Part shown: positions 1-5,362 of the stretch, in pieces
Layout of the letters: every line of letters starts with the position of its first letter
Numbering within the stretch: the stretch's first letter is position 1
Source: an uncultured Collinsella sp.
Lineage (GTDB): Bacteria > Actinomycetota > Coriobacteriia > Coriobacteriales > Coriobacteriaceae
NCBI GenBank assembly: GCA_934630385.1
Contig: CAKTWE010000084.1
Coordinates: forward strand, 1 to 7,134
Reading direction: 5' to 3'
DNA length: 7,134 bases
Notes under the pieces: model-generated
The model's input: only the letters and a program-made list of their open reading frames with translations
What the model was told of the DNA's origin: nothing
Database searches by the model: none
Translations under genes and position numbers: made by a program

Positions 1-971
1 TACTGCTCGCTATTCGCAATCGCCTGGTCGATAAGCTTGTCGAGTGCTGCGCGCTGCTCGGCGGAGCTGATGGCTCCCACGATTGGATCCCCTACGATGT
101 TGCCATTCTGATCGATGACATACGTTGTCGGGAACGAGAACAAATTTGACGTAAACTTACCGGCCTCGCTATCCGACTTGAACCAGATGTTCTTATATGT
201 CACGCCCTTCTTGCTCAGCACGTCCTTGGCATCTGCAATCTCGCCCTTGTTGCCATCGAGCGTAAAGGAATTGACGCCCACGACCTGGCCGCCCTTCTCG
301 GCGAGCTCCTTATTCAAATTCTCAAGATCACCCAGCTCGCCCACGCACGGCTTGCACGTGGTGAACCAGAAGTTCATGACGGTGACCTTGTTCTTAGAGA
401 ACAGCTCGTCGCTGCTCACGTCGTTGCCATCCAGGTCCTTGCCCGTAAAGCTGGGGAACTTCGTCGCCTCGCTCGAAGCATTGGCACCAGCCGTCATGCC
501 AGCGGCCGAAGCGTCGACGCTCTCGCCTGCGCTCGGTGTGCTTCCACAGCCGGGGAACTCCTTCTCCAAGCTTTCGAGCTTGTCCTCGATCTCCTTGATC
601 TGCTGCGCACCGGCCTTGAGCGTCTTAAGCTCATCCGCCGTAAACTTATCCTTGGCGCCGTCGATGGTCTTGAGCAGGAAATCGCCGTAATTGCTGCCGT
701 CCTCAATCATTGCCGAGTCTTTATTTGCTGCATTGAATACCTTTTCCCACAGCGCGTTATCACTCGAAAAGATATCGTTCTCCTTTTGCATGAGCTTCGC
801 ATACAGCTCGGCGGCCTCGTCGGCATTGGTCGGCTCCTGCGCAGTGAGCTCCGCGATCTTAGGATCGGAGCTCGCAGATTCGCTCGCATTGCCACCGGGT
901 GCCGAACATGCCACAAGACACAAGGCCAGCATCGGCACCATAAACAGGGCCGCAATCTTAGAAAGCTTCAT
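1..971 (-). CDS. TlpA-like thioredoxin-fold lipoprotein (cut by left window edge)
   Basis: Extracytoplasmic thiol-disulfide oxidoreductase anchored as a lipoprotein. Seen: a short signal peptide with lipobox LVAC ending at Cys22; a long, charged, mostly helical stretch of roughly residues 30-140 ending in an extra Cys142; a low-complexity Ser/Ala/Gly linker; then a TlpA/redoxin domain from about Lys171 with FWFTTCKPC (active-site Cys206 and Cys209) and a FPTTYVID block holding the expected cis-proline, Pro281. The open frame reaches Gln323 and the next codon begins TA at the edge, so the protein may end exactly there. Start: two in-frame ATGs lie at 977 and 971; the GGAGG at 979-983 is 1 nt from the first and 7 nt from the second, so 971 is preferred. 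It lies 29 nt downstream of the Fe-S membrane protein, so it is probably cotranscribed with it. TlpA-family proteins usually reduce or shuffle disulfides outside the membrane. The specific target here is unknown. The helical insert between lipobox and thioredoxin domain is unusually long. Confidence 0.93.
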   Translation of the reverse strand, partial: MKLSKIAALFMVPMLALCLVACSAPGGNASESASSDPKIAELTAQEPTNADEAAELYAKLMQKENDIFSSDNALWEKVFNAANKDSAMIEDGSNYGDFLLKTIDGAKDKFTADELKTLKAGAQQIKEIEDKLESLEKEFPGCGSTPSAGESVDASAAGMTAGANASSEATKFPSFTGKDLDGNDVSSDELFSKNKVTVMNFWFTTCKPCVGELGDLENLNKELAEKGGQVVGVNSFTLDGNKGEIADAKDVLSKKGVTYKNIWFKSDSEAGKFTSNLFSFPTTYVIDQNGNIVGDPIVGAISSAEQRAALDKLIDQAIANSEQ

Positions 972-978
972 GGTCATT

Positions 979-983
979 CCTCC
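979..983 (-). promoter_or_regulatory. Ribosome binding site deciding the TlpA-like start
   Basis: GGAGG on the minus strand is followed by A, an ATG at 977, ACC and a second ATG at 971. Spacing of 7 nt supports 971; a 1-nt spacing argues against 977. The choice changes the protein by only two residues (Met-Thr). Confidence 0.75.
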
Positions 984-1000
984 GTTTTGTCGAAGCTTGT

Positions 1001-1903
1001 TTACTTTTTATCGGCGGTCAAGGGCAGCTTTTCTGCCGACACATCCAGGCCGTAGCGATAGCTGATGGCATCGACGGGACAGGCCCCGATGCACTTTCCG
1101 CACCGGATACATTCGGCATGATTGGGCGCGCGGACCACATCAACGTCCATCTGACAAACCCTTGAACACTTGCCGCACGAGACACATTTGCATGCGTCAA
1201 CCCGAATCCCCAGTAGGGACACCTTATTCATGAGCGCATAAAATGCGCCGAGTGGGCAAATCCATTTGCAGAAGGGGCGATAGAACAAAATGCTCAGCAC
1301 TACCACGGCAATGAGAACGGCAAGTTTCCAGGTAAAGAGTTGGCCCAACGCAGATCGAATGCCGGCATTGGCAATGGCCAGAGGAATGGCGCCCTCGAGC
1401 ACACCCTGTGGACAGATGTACTTGCAAAAGAACGGATCTCCCATCCCCAGATCGTTGACCAACAGCACAGGCAGCAATACCACGGCAAATAGCAGCACAA
1501 CGTATTTGATATACGTAAGCGCCTTGAGCCTTTTTGTCGAAAGCTTTTTGCTGGGAATCTTGTGAAGCAGCTCCTGCAGCCAGCCAAACGGGCACAGAAA
1601 GCCGCATACAAAGCGACCCAGCAGCACGCCGAGCAAAATGAGCGTACCGGTTACGTAGTAGGAAAAGTTGAACTTGGATGAACCTACCACCGACTGGAAC
1701 GACCCGATGGGGCACGCACCCGATGCCGCGGGGCACGAATAGCAATTAAGTCCAGGTACGCAGACTGTTTTTCCCGCGCCCTGATAGATGCCGCCTTTGG
1801 CAAAGTTTGGCAAGTGAATGTTGGTGATGAGCGTCGCCGCCGCCTGAATGAATCCGCGAAATCGGGCCAAAACATGCGACGCAGTGTTTTCTCTTTTATC
1901 CAA
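1001..1903 (-). CDS. NapH-like polytopic membrane Fe-S protein, TTG start
   Basis: Membrane electron carrier of the NapH/Fer4_5 type, 300 residues. Seen in order: a hydrophobic N-terminus (about 17-31); a cysteine-rich loop with C48, C54, C57 and C64 in a CxxGxxCxxCPxxxGxCPxG pattern; a membrane segment about 80-102; CGFLCPFG (C100, C104); a segment 131-151; CKYICPQG (C160, C164); a segment 190-211; CKWICPLG (C212, C216); then two classical 4Fe-4S ferredoxin motifs, C240/C243/C246/C250 and C265/C268/C271/C275. NapH-type proteins pass electrons between cytoplasm or quinone pool and extracytoplasmic partners. The TlpA-like neighbour suggests that the acceptor is a disulfide (inference). Start: the frame stays open upstream to ATGs at 1951 and 1990, but that stretch is covered in another frame by the small CXXC gene. 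I choose TTG at 1903, with GGAG at 1914-1917 (10-nt spacing); it overlaps that gene's stop by 8 nt, which suggests translational coupling. Stop TAA at 1001-1003. Confidence 0.93.
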   Translation of the reverse strand: MDKRENTASHVLARFRGFIQAAATLITNIHLPNFAKGGIYQGAGKTVCVPGLNCYSCPAASGACPIGSFQSVVGSSKFNFSYYVTGTLILLGVLLGRFVCGFLCPFGWLQELLHKIPSKKLSTKRLKALTYIKYVVLLFAVVLLPVLLVNDLGMGDPFFCKYICPQGVLEGAIPLAIANAGIRSALGQLFTWKLAVLIAVVVLSILFYRPFCKWICPLGAFYALMNKVSLLGIRVDACKCVSCGKCSRVCQMDVDVVRAPNHAECIRCGKCIGACPVDAISYRYGLDVSAEKLPLTADKK

Positions 1904-2042
1904 TTCCGATACACTCCAAGCACAGCCTAATCGCTTTGGCCAGCACGGCATCCGCCTCGCCACGCATAACGCCAAAGCACACCATGGCAATTCCGACGAT
2001 CAACAAAGCGACCTGTACCACGGGTTTTACCGCTTTGAACAA
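1896..2042 (-). CDS. Small CXXC-tail membrane protein, CD1871A-like, TTG start
   Basis: A 48-residue gene that simple ORF calling hides because it begins with TTG and sits under a false N-terminal extension of the next gene. Seen: a basic N-terminus (FKAVKP), one hydrophobic segment at about residues 8-26, then MRGEADAVLAKA and a C-terminal CLECIGIG with Cys41 and Cys44 in a CXXC, followed directly by TAA. The RGE...VL.KA...CLECIG pattern is how I recognise the CD1871A family of CXXC-containing small proteins, which tend to sit beside Fe-S membrane proteins in anaerobes. Start TTG at 2042 has AAAGGAG at 2051-2057 with 8-nt spacing. Its stop overlaps the start of the NapH-like gene by 8 nt. 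Likely a small partner of that protein, giving a membrane-proximal dithiol or metal-binding site. Its biochemical role is not known to me, and the orientation of the CXXC across the membrane cannot be settled by reading. Confidence 0.82.
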   Translation of the reverse strand: MFKAVKPVVQVALLIVGIAMVCFGVMRGEADAVLAKAIRLCLECIGIG

Positions 2043-2132
2043 CCTGACCACTCCTTTCGTTACGCGACCATTGGACCATATCGACTATAAAATCCGTGTT
2101 AAGCGCGATTTGGAATGTGCAAGGAGACTGTT
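2043..2132. promoter_or_regulatory. Divergent intergenic region between redox operon and two-component genes
   Basis: Ninety bases separate the TTG of the small CXXC gene (minus) from the ATG of the response regulator (plus), so both promoters must lie here or run into coding sequence. An AT-rich TATAAAAT at 2086-2093 is the best -10-like element for the plus strand, and the same bases read TATAGT (2084-2089) on the minus strand. No good TTGACA lies at 16-18 bp from either, which would fit activator-dependent promoters. GACCA occurs at 2046, 2066 and 2074, the last two forming GACCAT-TG-GACCAT; this could be an operator for the adjacent OmpR-type regulator. Ribosome binding sites sit at both ends (2051-2057 minus, 2121-2126 plus). 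The positional assignment is tentative. Confidence 0.4.
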
Positions 2133-2807
2133 ATGCGAATTTTGATCGTCGAAGACGAGCGAGCACTGTGCGACACGATCGCACGCAGCTTGCGAAACCT
2201 GGCATACAGCGTCGACTGTTGCCACGACGGACAGGAGGCGCTCGACCTACTGGACGTTGAGGCCTTCGACCTCGTGGTACTCGACCTCAACCTTCCCCGT
2301 ATCGACGGCATGACCGTGCTCAGGGAACTTAGGAAAACCGACCGCGAGACCAAGGTACTGATTCTGTCCGCACGTGGCGAAGTATCCGATAAAGTCGCCG
2401 GACTCGATGCCGGCGCCAACGATTACCTTACCAAGCCGTTTCATCTGGACGAACTTGCGGCAAGGATTCGCAGCCTTACCCTCAGGCGCTTCGCACAAAG
2501 CGACATAGTATTAACCTGCGGAAAGCTCAGCTTTGACACCAAGGCGCGCATCGCTTCCGTGGACAGCGAGGCTCTATCTCTTACGCGCAAGGAAACGGGA
2601 ATCTTGGAATACCTGATGCTTCATCAGGGGCGACCGGTAAGCCAAGAGGAGCTTATAGAGCACGTTTGGGATAGCACCGTGAACAGCTTTAGCAACGCAA
2701 CCCGCGTTCATATCTCGTCACTCCGAAAAAAGTTGCGCAGCGCTTTGGGATACGACCCGATTCGCAATCGGATTGGAGAGGGCTACGTTATGGAGGATGG
2801 CGAATGA
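2133..2807 (+). CDS. OmpR/PhoB-family response regulator
   Basis: DNA-binding response regulator of 224 residues. Seen: an N-terminal receiver domain (residues 1 to about 115) with the acidic pair Glu7/Asp8, phospho-acceptor Asp51 in VVLDLNLP, Ser79 at the switch position and Lys101 in YLTKPF; then a C-terminal winged-helix domain (about 125-224) with LTRKETGILEYL, the HVWDSTVNSFSNATRVHI recognition region and SSLRKKL. Start: an in-frame ATG at 2115 exists, but ATG at 2133 opens directly into RILIVEDE, the normal family N-terminus, and has AAGGAG at 2121-2126 with 6-nt spacing. The stop overlaps the kinase start (ATGA), so the two genes are translationally coupled. By position it probably controls its own operon and the divergent redox operon (inference). 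Family members of this type bind direct repeats and often activate. No substrate or signal can be read from the regulator itself. Confidence 0.96.
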   Translation: MRILIVEDERALCDTIARSLRNLAYSVDCCHDGQEALDLLDVEAFDLVVLDLNLPRIDGMTVLRELRKTDRETKVLILSARGEVSDKVAGLDAGANDYLTKPFHLDELAARIRSLTLRRFAQSDIVLTCGKLSFDTKARIASVDSEALSLTRKETGILEYLMLHQGRPVSQEELIEHVWDSTVNSFSNATRVHISSLRKKLRSALGYDPIRNRIGEGYVMEDGE

Positions 2808-3955
2808 AAGGGCTTTCGCTGCAATGGCGCATAACGATCATGACGGCGCTGCTCACGTGCGCGGCGTGCGTGCTGACGAACTGCCTGGTCGGCTATACGG
2901 GCATGCGCTACATGGATGCCATCGGCAGTAACATCTCGGCCTTTAACGCAACCGGCGAAGATTCGCCCCAGGCGTTCGACCCAACGAAAGCGACCCCCGA
3001 TGACAAGGTCACGATCGTCGTAAACGACGCACAGGAGTCTTTTGGCACGACAGCCTGGTGCATCACGGCTGGAGTCACACTCCTTGGCGGCGTGCTGGCA
3101 TACTTTGTGAGCGGCCGTGCGCTCAAACCGCTACGGGCTTTTGCAGCCCAGGTTGAGCGTGTGCAGCCTGATAACCTACGCGAAATCAGACTCAGTGAAG
3201 ATGTGCCCACCGAGCTACAACGATGCAGCGCCTCTTTCAACGACATGATCGCCCGTCTTGGCGAAGGGTTCTCTGCACAGCGTCAGTTTACCGGCAACGC
3301 CGCACACGAGCTGCGCACCCCGCTCGCCCTTATGCAAGCACAGATTGAACTATTCATTTCCGAGCGCTCCGGTTTGCAACCCGAAACAGCCGAGCTGCTC
3401 GGCCTGCTACAAGAACAAACCGAGCGCATGTCTCGAATGACCAAGGTATTGCTCGAGATGAGTGAGCTCCGCAGTGTCCCTTGCGGGGACGCTGTTGAAC
3501 TCGGTCCCCTGTCCGAAGAGGTCCTCACCGACCTTGCGCCACTTGCCGAGAATAAGGGCATAGCCCTCAATTGTGCTGGAGACGCTTTAGTAATCGGGAA
3601 CGATGCGCTCCTCTATCGACTGGTGTTTAACTTGGCCGAAAACGCCATCTGTTACAGCTGCTCCGGCTCGACTGTCAATGTCTCCATTAACGACAGCGAC
3701 AGCCATGTACTCCTGCGAGTCAAAGATGAGGGCCCGGGAATACCCAAGCAGTACCAAGAGAGCATCTTCCAGCCGTTCTTTCGTCTAGACAAATCCCGCA
3801 GCAGGGCATACGGCGGCGCAGGACTCGGACTAGCACTCGTTTGGGAGATTGCGGCGCTTCACGGTGGCGCTGTAGAGGTCGAAGCAAGTTCCGAGAACGG
3901 GAGCACCATGCTCGTAAGCCTTCCAAAACGATCCGCAGCGTTAACCGAACAGTAA
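2804..3955 (+). CDS. Membrane sensor histidine kinase, partner of the response regulator
   Basis: Sensor kinase of 383 residues. Seen: a first membrane segment at about 10-32; a short extracytoplasmic loop of about 50 residues (35-83); a second membrane segment at about 85-103; a HAMP linker (104 to about 155); a HisKA dimerisation domain with FTGNAAHELRTP, phospho-acceptor His168; and an ATPase domain with N box NLAENA (Asn276, Asn280), G1 DEGPGIP (308-314), FRLDKSRS and G2 GGAGLGLAL (337-345). All residues needed for kinase activity are present. The sensor loop is too small for a folded PAS or Cache domain, so sensing probably lies in the loop or within the membrane. Cys19, Cys22 and Cys27 lie in the first segment and Cys86 at the outer end of the second, notable next to a thiol-redox operon. 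Start ATG at 2804 overlaps the regulator stop by 4 nt. A strong hairpin follows 3 nt after the stop. Confidence 0.96.
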   Translation: MKGLSLQWRITIMTALLTCAACVLTNCLVGYTGMRYMDAIGSNISAFNATGEDSPQAFDPTKATPDDKVTIVVNDAQESFGTTAWCITAGVTLLGGVLAYFVSGRALKPLRAFAAQVERVQPDNLREIRLSEDVPTELQRCSASFNDMIARLGEGFSAQRQFTGNAAHELRTPLALMQAQIELFISERSGLQPETAELLGLLQEQTERMSRMTKVLLEMSELRSVPCGDAVELGPLSEEVLTDLAPLAENKGIALNCAGDALVIGNDALLYRLVFNLAENAICYSCSGSTVNVSINDSDSHVLLRVKDEGPGIPKQYQESIFQPFFRLDKSRSRAYGGAGLGLALVWEIAALHGGAVEVEASSENGSTMLVSLPKRSAALTEQ

Positions 3956-3958
3956 AAC

Positions 3959-3996
3959 GAGAGGGGTCCCGCACACGTTTGCGCGGGACCCCTCTC
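3959..3996. terminator. Strong intrinsic hairpin, probably bidirectional and built for the minus strand
   Basis: A perfect 14-bp GC-rich stem (3959-3972 with 3983-3996) encloses a 10-nt loop. Read on the minus strand it is followed by GTTTTAC, a short T run; read on the plus strand it is followed by CGTCAATG with no T run. It starts 3 nt after the kinase stop and lies 32 nt beyond the stop of the guaA remnant (4029). It therefore looks like the native guaA terminator, also used to end the two-component operon. Confidence 0.85.
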
Positions 3997-4028
3997 CGTC
4001 AATGTAATTCGCCCAAAAGAGTAGAAGC

Positions 4029-4100
4029 TTACTCCCACTCCACCGTGCCAACGGGCTTGGGCGTGAGGTCGTAGCACACGCGGCAGATGCCGGGAACCTC
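4029..4100 (-). pseudogene. guaA: 3' end remnant of GMP synthase (guaA), no gene body
   Basis: On the minus strand the 23 codons before a TAA at 4029-4031 encode EVPGICRVCYDLTPKP followed by VGTVEWE. This matches the highly conserved C-terminus of GuaA (general form EVxGxNRVxYDIxxKPPxTIEWE), which closes the GMP synthase dimerisation domain. Directly upstream the frame gives one Arg codon and a TAA (4104-4106), so there is no intact gene. In another frame, 4105-4128 reads AYDDAERI, resembling the PYDVLERI that lies a few residues earlier in GuaA. If real, the homology would continue with a small deletion and frameshift, but the match is short. Two explanations fit: a duplicated guaA 3' end left by an element integrating at guaA, a known integration hotspot, or a decayed or deleted copy. 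The fragment lacks the glutaminase and ATP-pyrophosphatase domains and cannot make an enzyme. Confidence 0.85.
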
Positions 4101-4162
4101 CCTTTATTCGTTCGGCATCATCGTAGGCGATACCCACTAATTCCAGTCCCAAGCAACAGGAG

Positions 4163-4195
4163 TACAATTGCTGCATTGTTGCCACCCGATGGGAG
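4163..4195 (+). promoter_or_regulatory. Possible promoter, inverted repeat and ribosome site before the LuxR gene
   Basis: TACAAT at 4163-4168 fits a -10 box at five of six positions; no convincing -35 lies upstream. Overlapping it is ACAAT-tgctgc-ATTGT (4164-4179), a short inverted repeat that could be an operator. GGGAG at 4191-4195 lies 7 nt before ATG 4203 and supports that start. Between the guaA remnant and the LuxR start there are only about 100 bases and nothing else I can name. Confidence 0.35.
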
Positions 4196-4202
4196 ATGGA
4201 AG

Positions 4203-5207
4203 ATGGACTGCGATAGCTACCCGCGCATTCCCATGCCGTTGATGTGCACTGCCTTTGTGCCGGGGCAGATTGACGCTGCGGTTGCAGGCATTTCCGACCC
4301 CGATTCACGCGCCATCGCCACGGCAGAAGCGCTGTACTTTCGCGGACAGGCCGCACTCGCCGCCAAGACAGCACGCCCCTATCTTGACGCCACCGACCCC
4401 GCACTGCGCTATTCCGCATGCTTTATCTGCGGATATGCCAGTCTGTCGCTTAACCGTATCGCCGATGCCCGCCGTTGCCTTGCTGGCATCCTCGATACGC
4501 CGGCCGACGAGGAATCACCCGCCGTCCACGCCACGCATATCCTGTTCGCCTCGGCCGCGAGCGTCCTGCTGCACTTGCCTTCCCCGTATTCCGCCGAAGA
4601 GTTTTATCCGCTTGCGGCGCATCTGCCCGAAGGCCTGCGCCTGTTCGCCAGCTACGTGATGGCGCACGCCTTATATCTGCGCGGCGAATACGGCCGCAGC
4701 CTGGGCATGGCGGAAAACGCCCTGATTATGAAACAGAGAAGCTACCCCATCTCGGAACTGTTCCTGCACTTGGCAGCTTCCATGGCATGCATGAGCCTCA
4801 AGGACATCGACGCCGCAAAAGCGCATTTTGGAGCCGCTTGGAATATTGCGCGCCCCGACGGCCTTATCGAGCTCATTGGCGAGCACCACGGCCTTTTACA
4901 GGGGCTCATCGAGGCATGCCTAAAAACGCAATACCCTGACGACTTCGCACGCATCATCGAGATCACGTACCGCTTCAGCTACGGCTGGCGGCGCATCCAC
5001 AACCCCGATTCGGGCGAGGACGTGGCCGACGATCTAACGACCACGGAATTCACCATGGCCATGCTCGCCTGCCGCGGATGGACCAACGCCGAAATCGCAC
5101 GCCATATGGGAGTATCGCCGGGCACCGTCAAAAACCGCCTATCCAGTGTGTATGCAAAGCTTGGCATCGGCACGCGCGCGGAGCTGGTCGCGCATATGCT
5201 GCATTAG
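4203..5207 (+). CDS. LuxR-family transcriptional regulator with helical repeat-like N-terminus
   Basis: Putative cytoplasmic DNA-binding regulator of 334 residues. Seen: an Ala/Leu-rich, all-helical region (about 20-260) with alternating helices resembling TPR-type repeats (stretches such as AEALYFRGQAALAAKTARPY and ALYLRGEYGRSLGMAENAL), then a C-terminal LuxR/FixJ-type helix-turn-helix from about residue 277: LTTTEF, GWTNAEIARHMGVSPGTVKNRL and VYAKLGIGTRAELVAHML. There is no receiver domain, no membrane segment and no clear Walker A motif, so it is neither a classical response regulator nor an obvious MalT-type ATPase. Start: the frame is open to TTG at 4176, but ATG 4203 has GGGAG with 7-nt spacing. 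The next gene on the same strand, 155 nt downstream, is a large secreted protein and a plausible target. The ligand is unknown. Confidence 0.92.
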   Translation: MDCDSYPRIPMPLMCTAFVPGQIDAAVAGISDPDSRAIATAEALYFRGQAALAAKTARPYLDATDPALRYSACFICGYASLSLNRIADARRCLAGILDTPADEESPAVHATHILFASAASVLLHLPSPYSAEEFYPLAAHLPEGLRLFASYVMAHALYLRGEYGRSLGMAENALIMKQRSYPISELFLHLAASMACMSLKDIDAAKAHFGAAWNIARPDGLIELIGEHHGLLQGLIEACLKTQYPDDFARIIEITYRFSYGWRRIHNPDSGEDVADDLTTTEFTMAMLACRGWTNAEIARHMGVSPGTVKNRLSSVYAKLGIGTRAELVAHMLH

Positions 5208-5362
5208 CGACCGGGCTGCCAAGCGCATCGAACGCGTTCCGGAGCCCGGCGCTTCGCTCGATCAATTTGGACATTTTGACCCTTGAACGGCACTACCGTC
5301 ACGGGGCGCCTTCTCGCAAAATTGGATTATTTCCACCGATATTTGCGGGATGGGAGCCCAAG
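5208..5362. other. Intergenic gap with a weak hairpin
   Basis: CCGGGCT (5211-5217) can pair with AGCCCGG (5243-5249) across a 25-nt loop just after the LuxR stop, but no T run follows, so termination is doubtful. TTGGAC- and TTGACC-like hexamers near 5267-5280 have no matching -10 at normal spacing; GATTAT at 5325-5330 is only a weak candidate. GGGAG at 5352-5356 is the ribosome binding site of the next gene. I see no small gene or RNA here. Confidence 0.3.

Noticed and set aside
115..1065. Plus-strand open frames antisense to the TlpA-like gene (for example 115-690 and 691-1065)
   Set aside because: Ser/Leu-rich products without domains, lying opposite a gene with lipobox, CXXC and cis-Pro motifs. 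They are shadows of its codon bias.
1904..1990. N-terminal extension of the NapH-like protein to ATG 1951 or 1990
   Set aside because: The extra 29 residues (rich in Cys, Arg and Trp) do not look like the family, and the same bases encode the conserved CXXC tail of the small gene in another frame. TTG 1903 has a usable ribosome site.
3859..4419. 186-residue minus-strand open frame across kinase end, terminator and LuxR start
   Set aside because: It passes through a perfect terminator hairpin and is out of frame with the guaA remnant. Only the short AYDDAERI piece is of interest.
4255..4939. Overlapping plus-strand frames inside the LuxR gene
   Set aside because: Arg/Pro-rich out-of-frame translations typical of GC-rich genes; the LuxR frame ends in a clear helix-turn-helix.
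5211..5249. Terminator after the LuxR gene
   Set aside because: Stem of only 7 bp with a 25-nt loop and no T run. Kept only as a weak hairpin in the gap entry.
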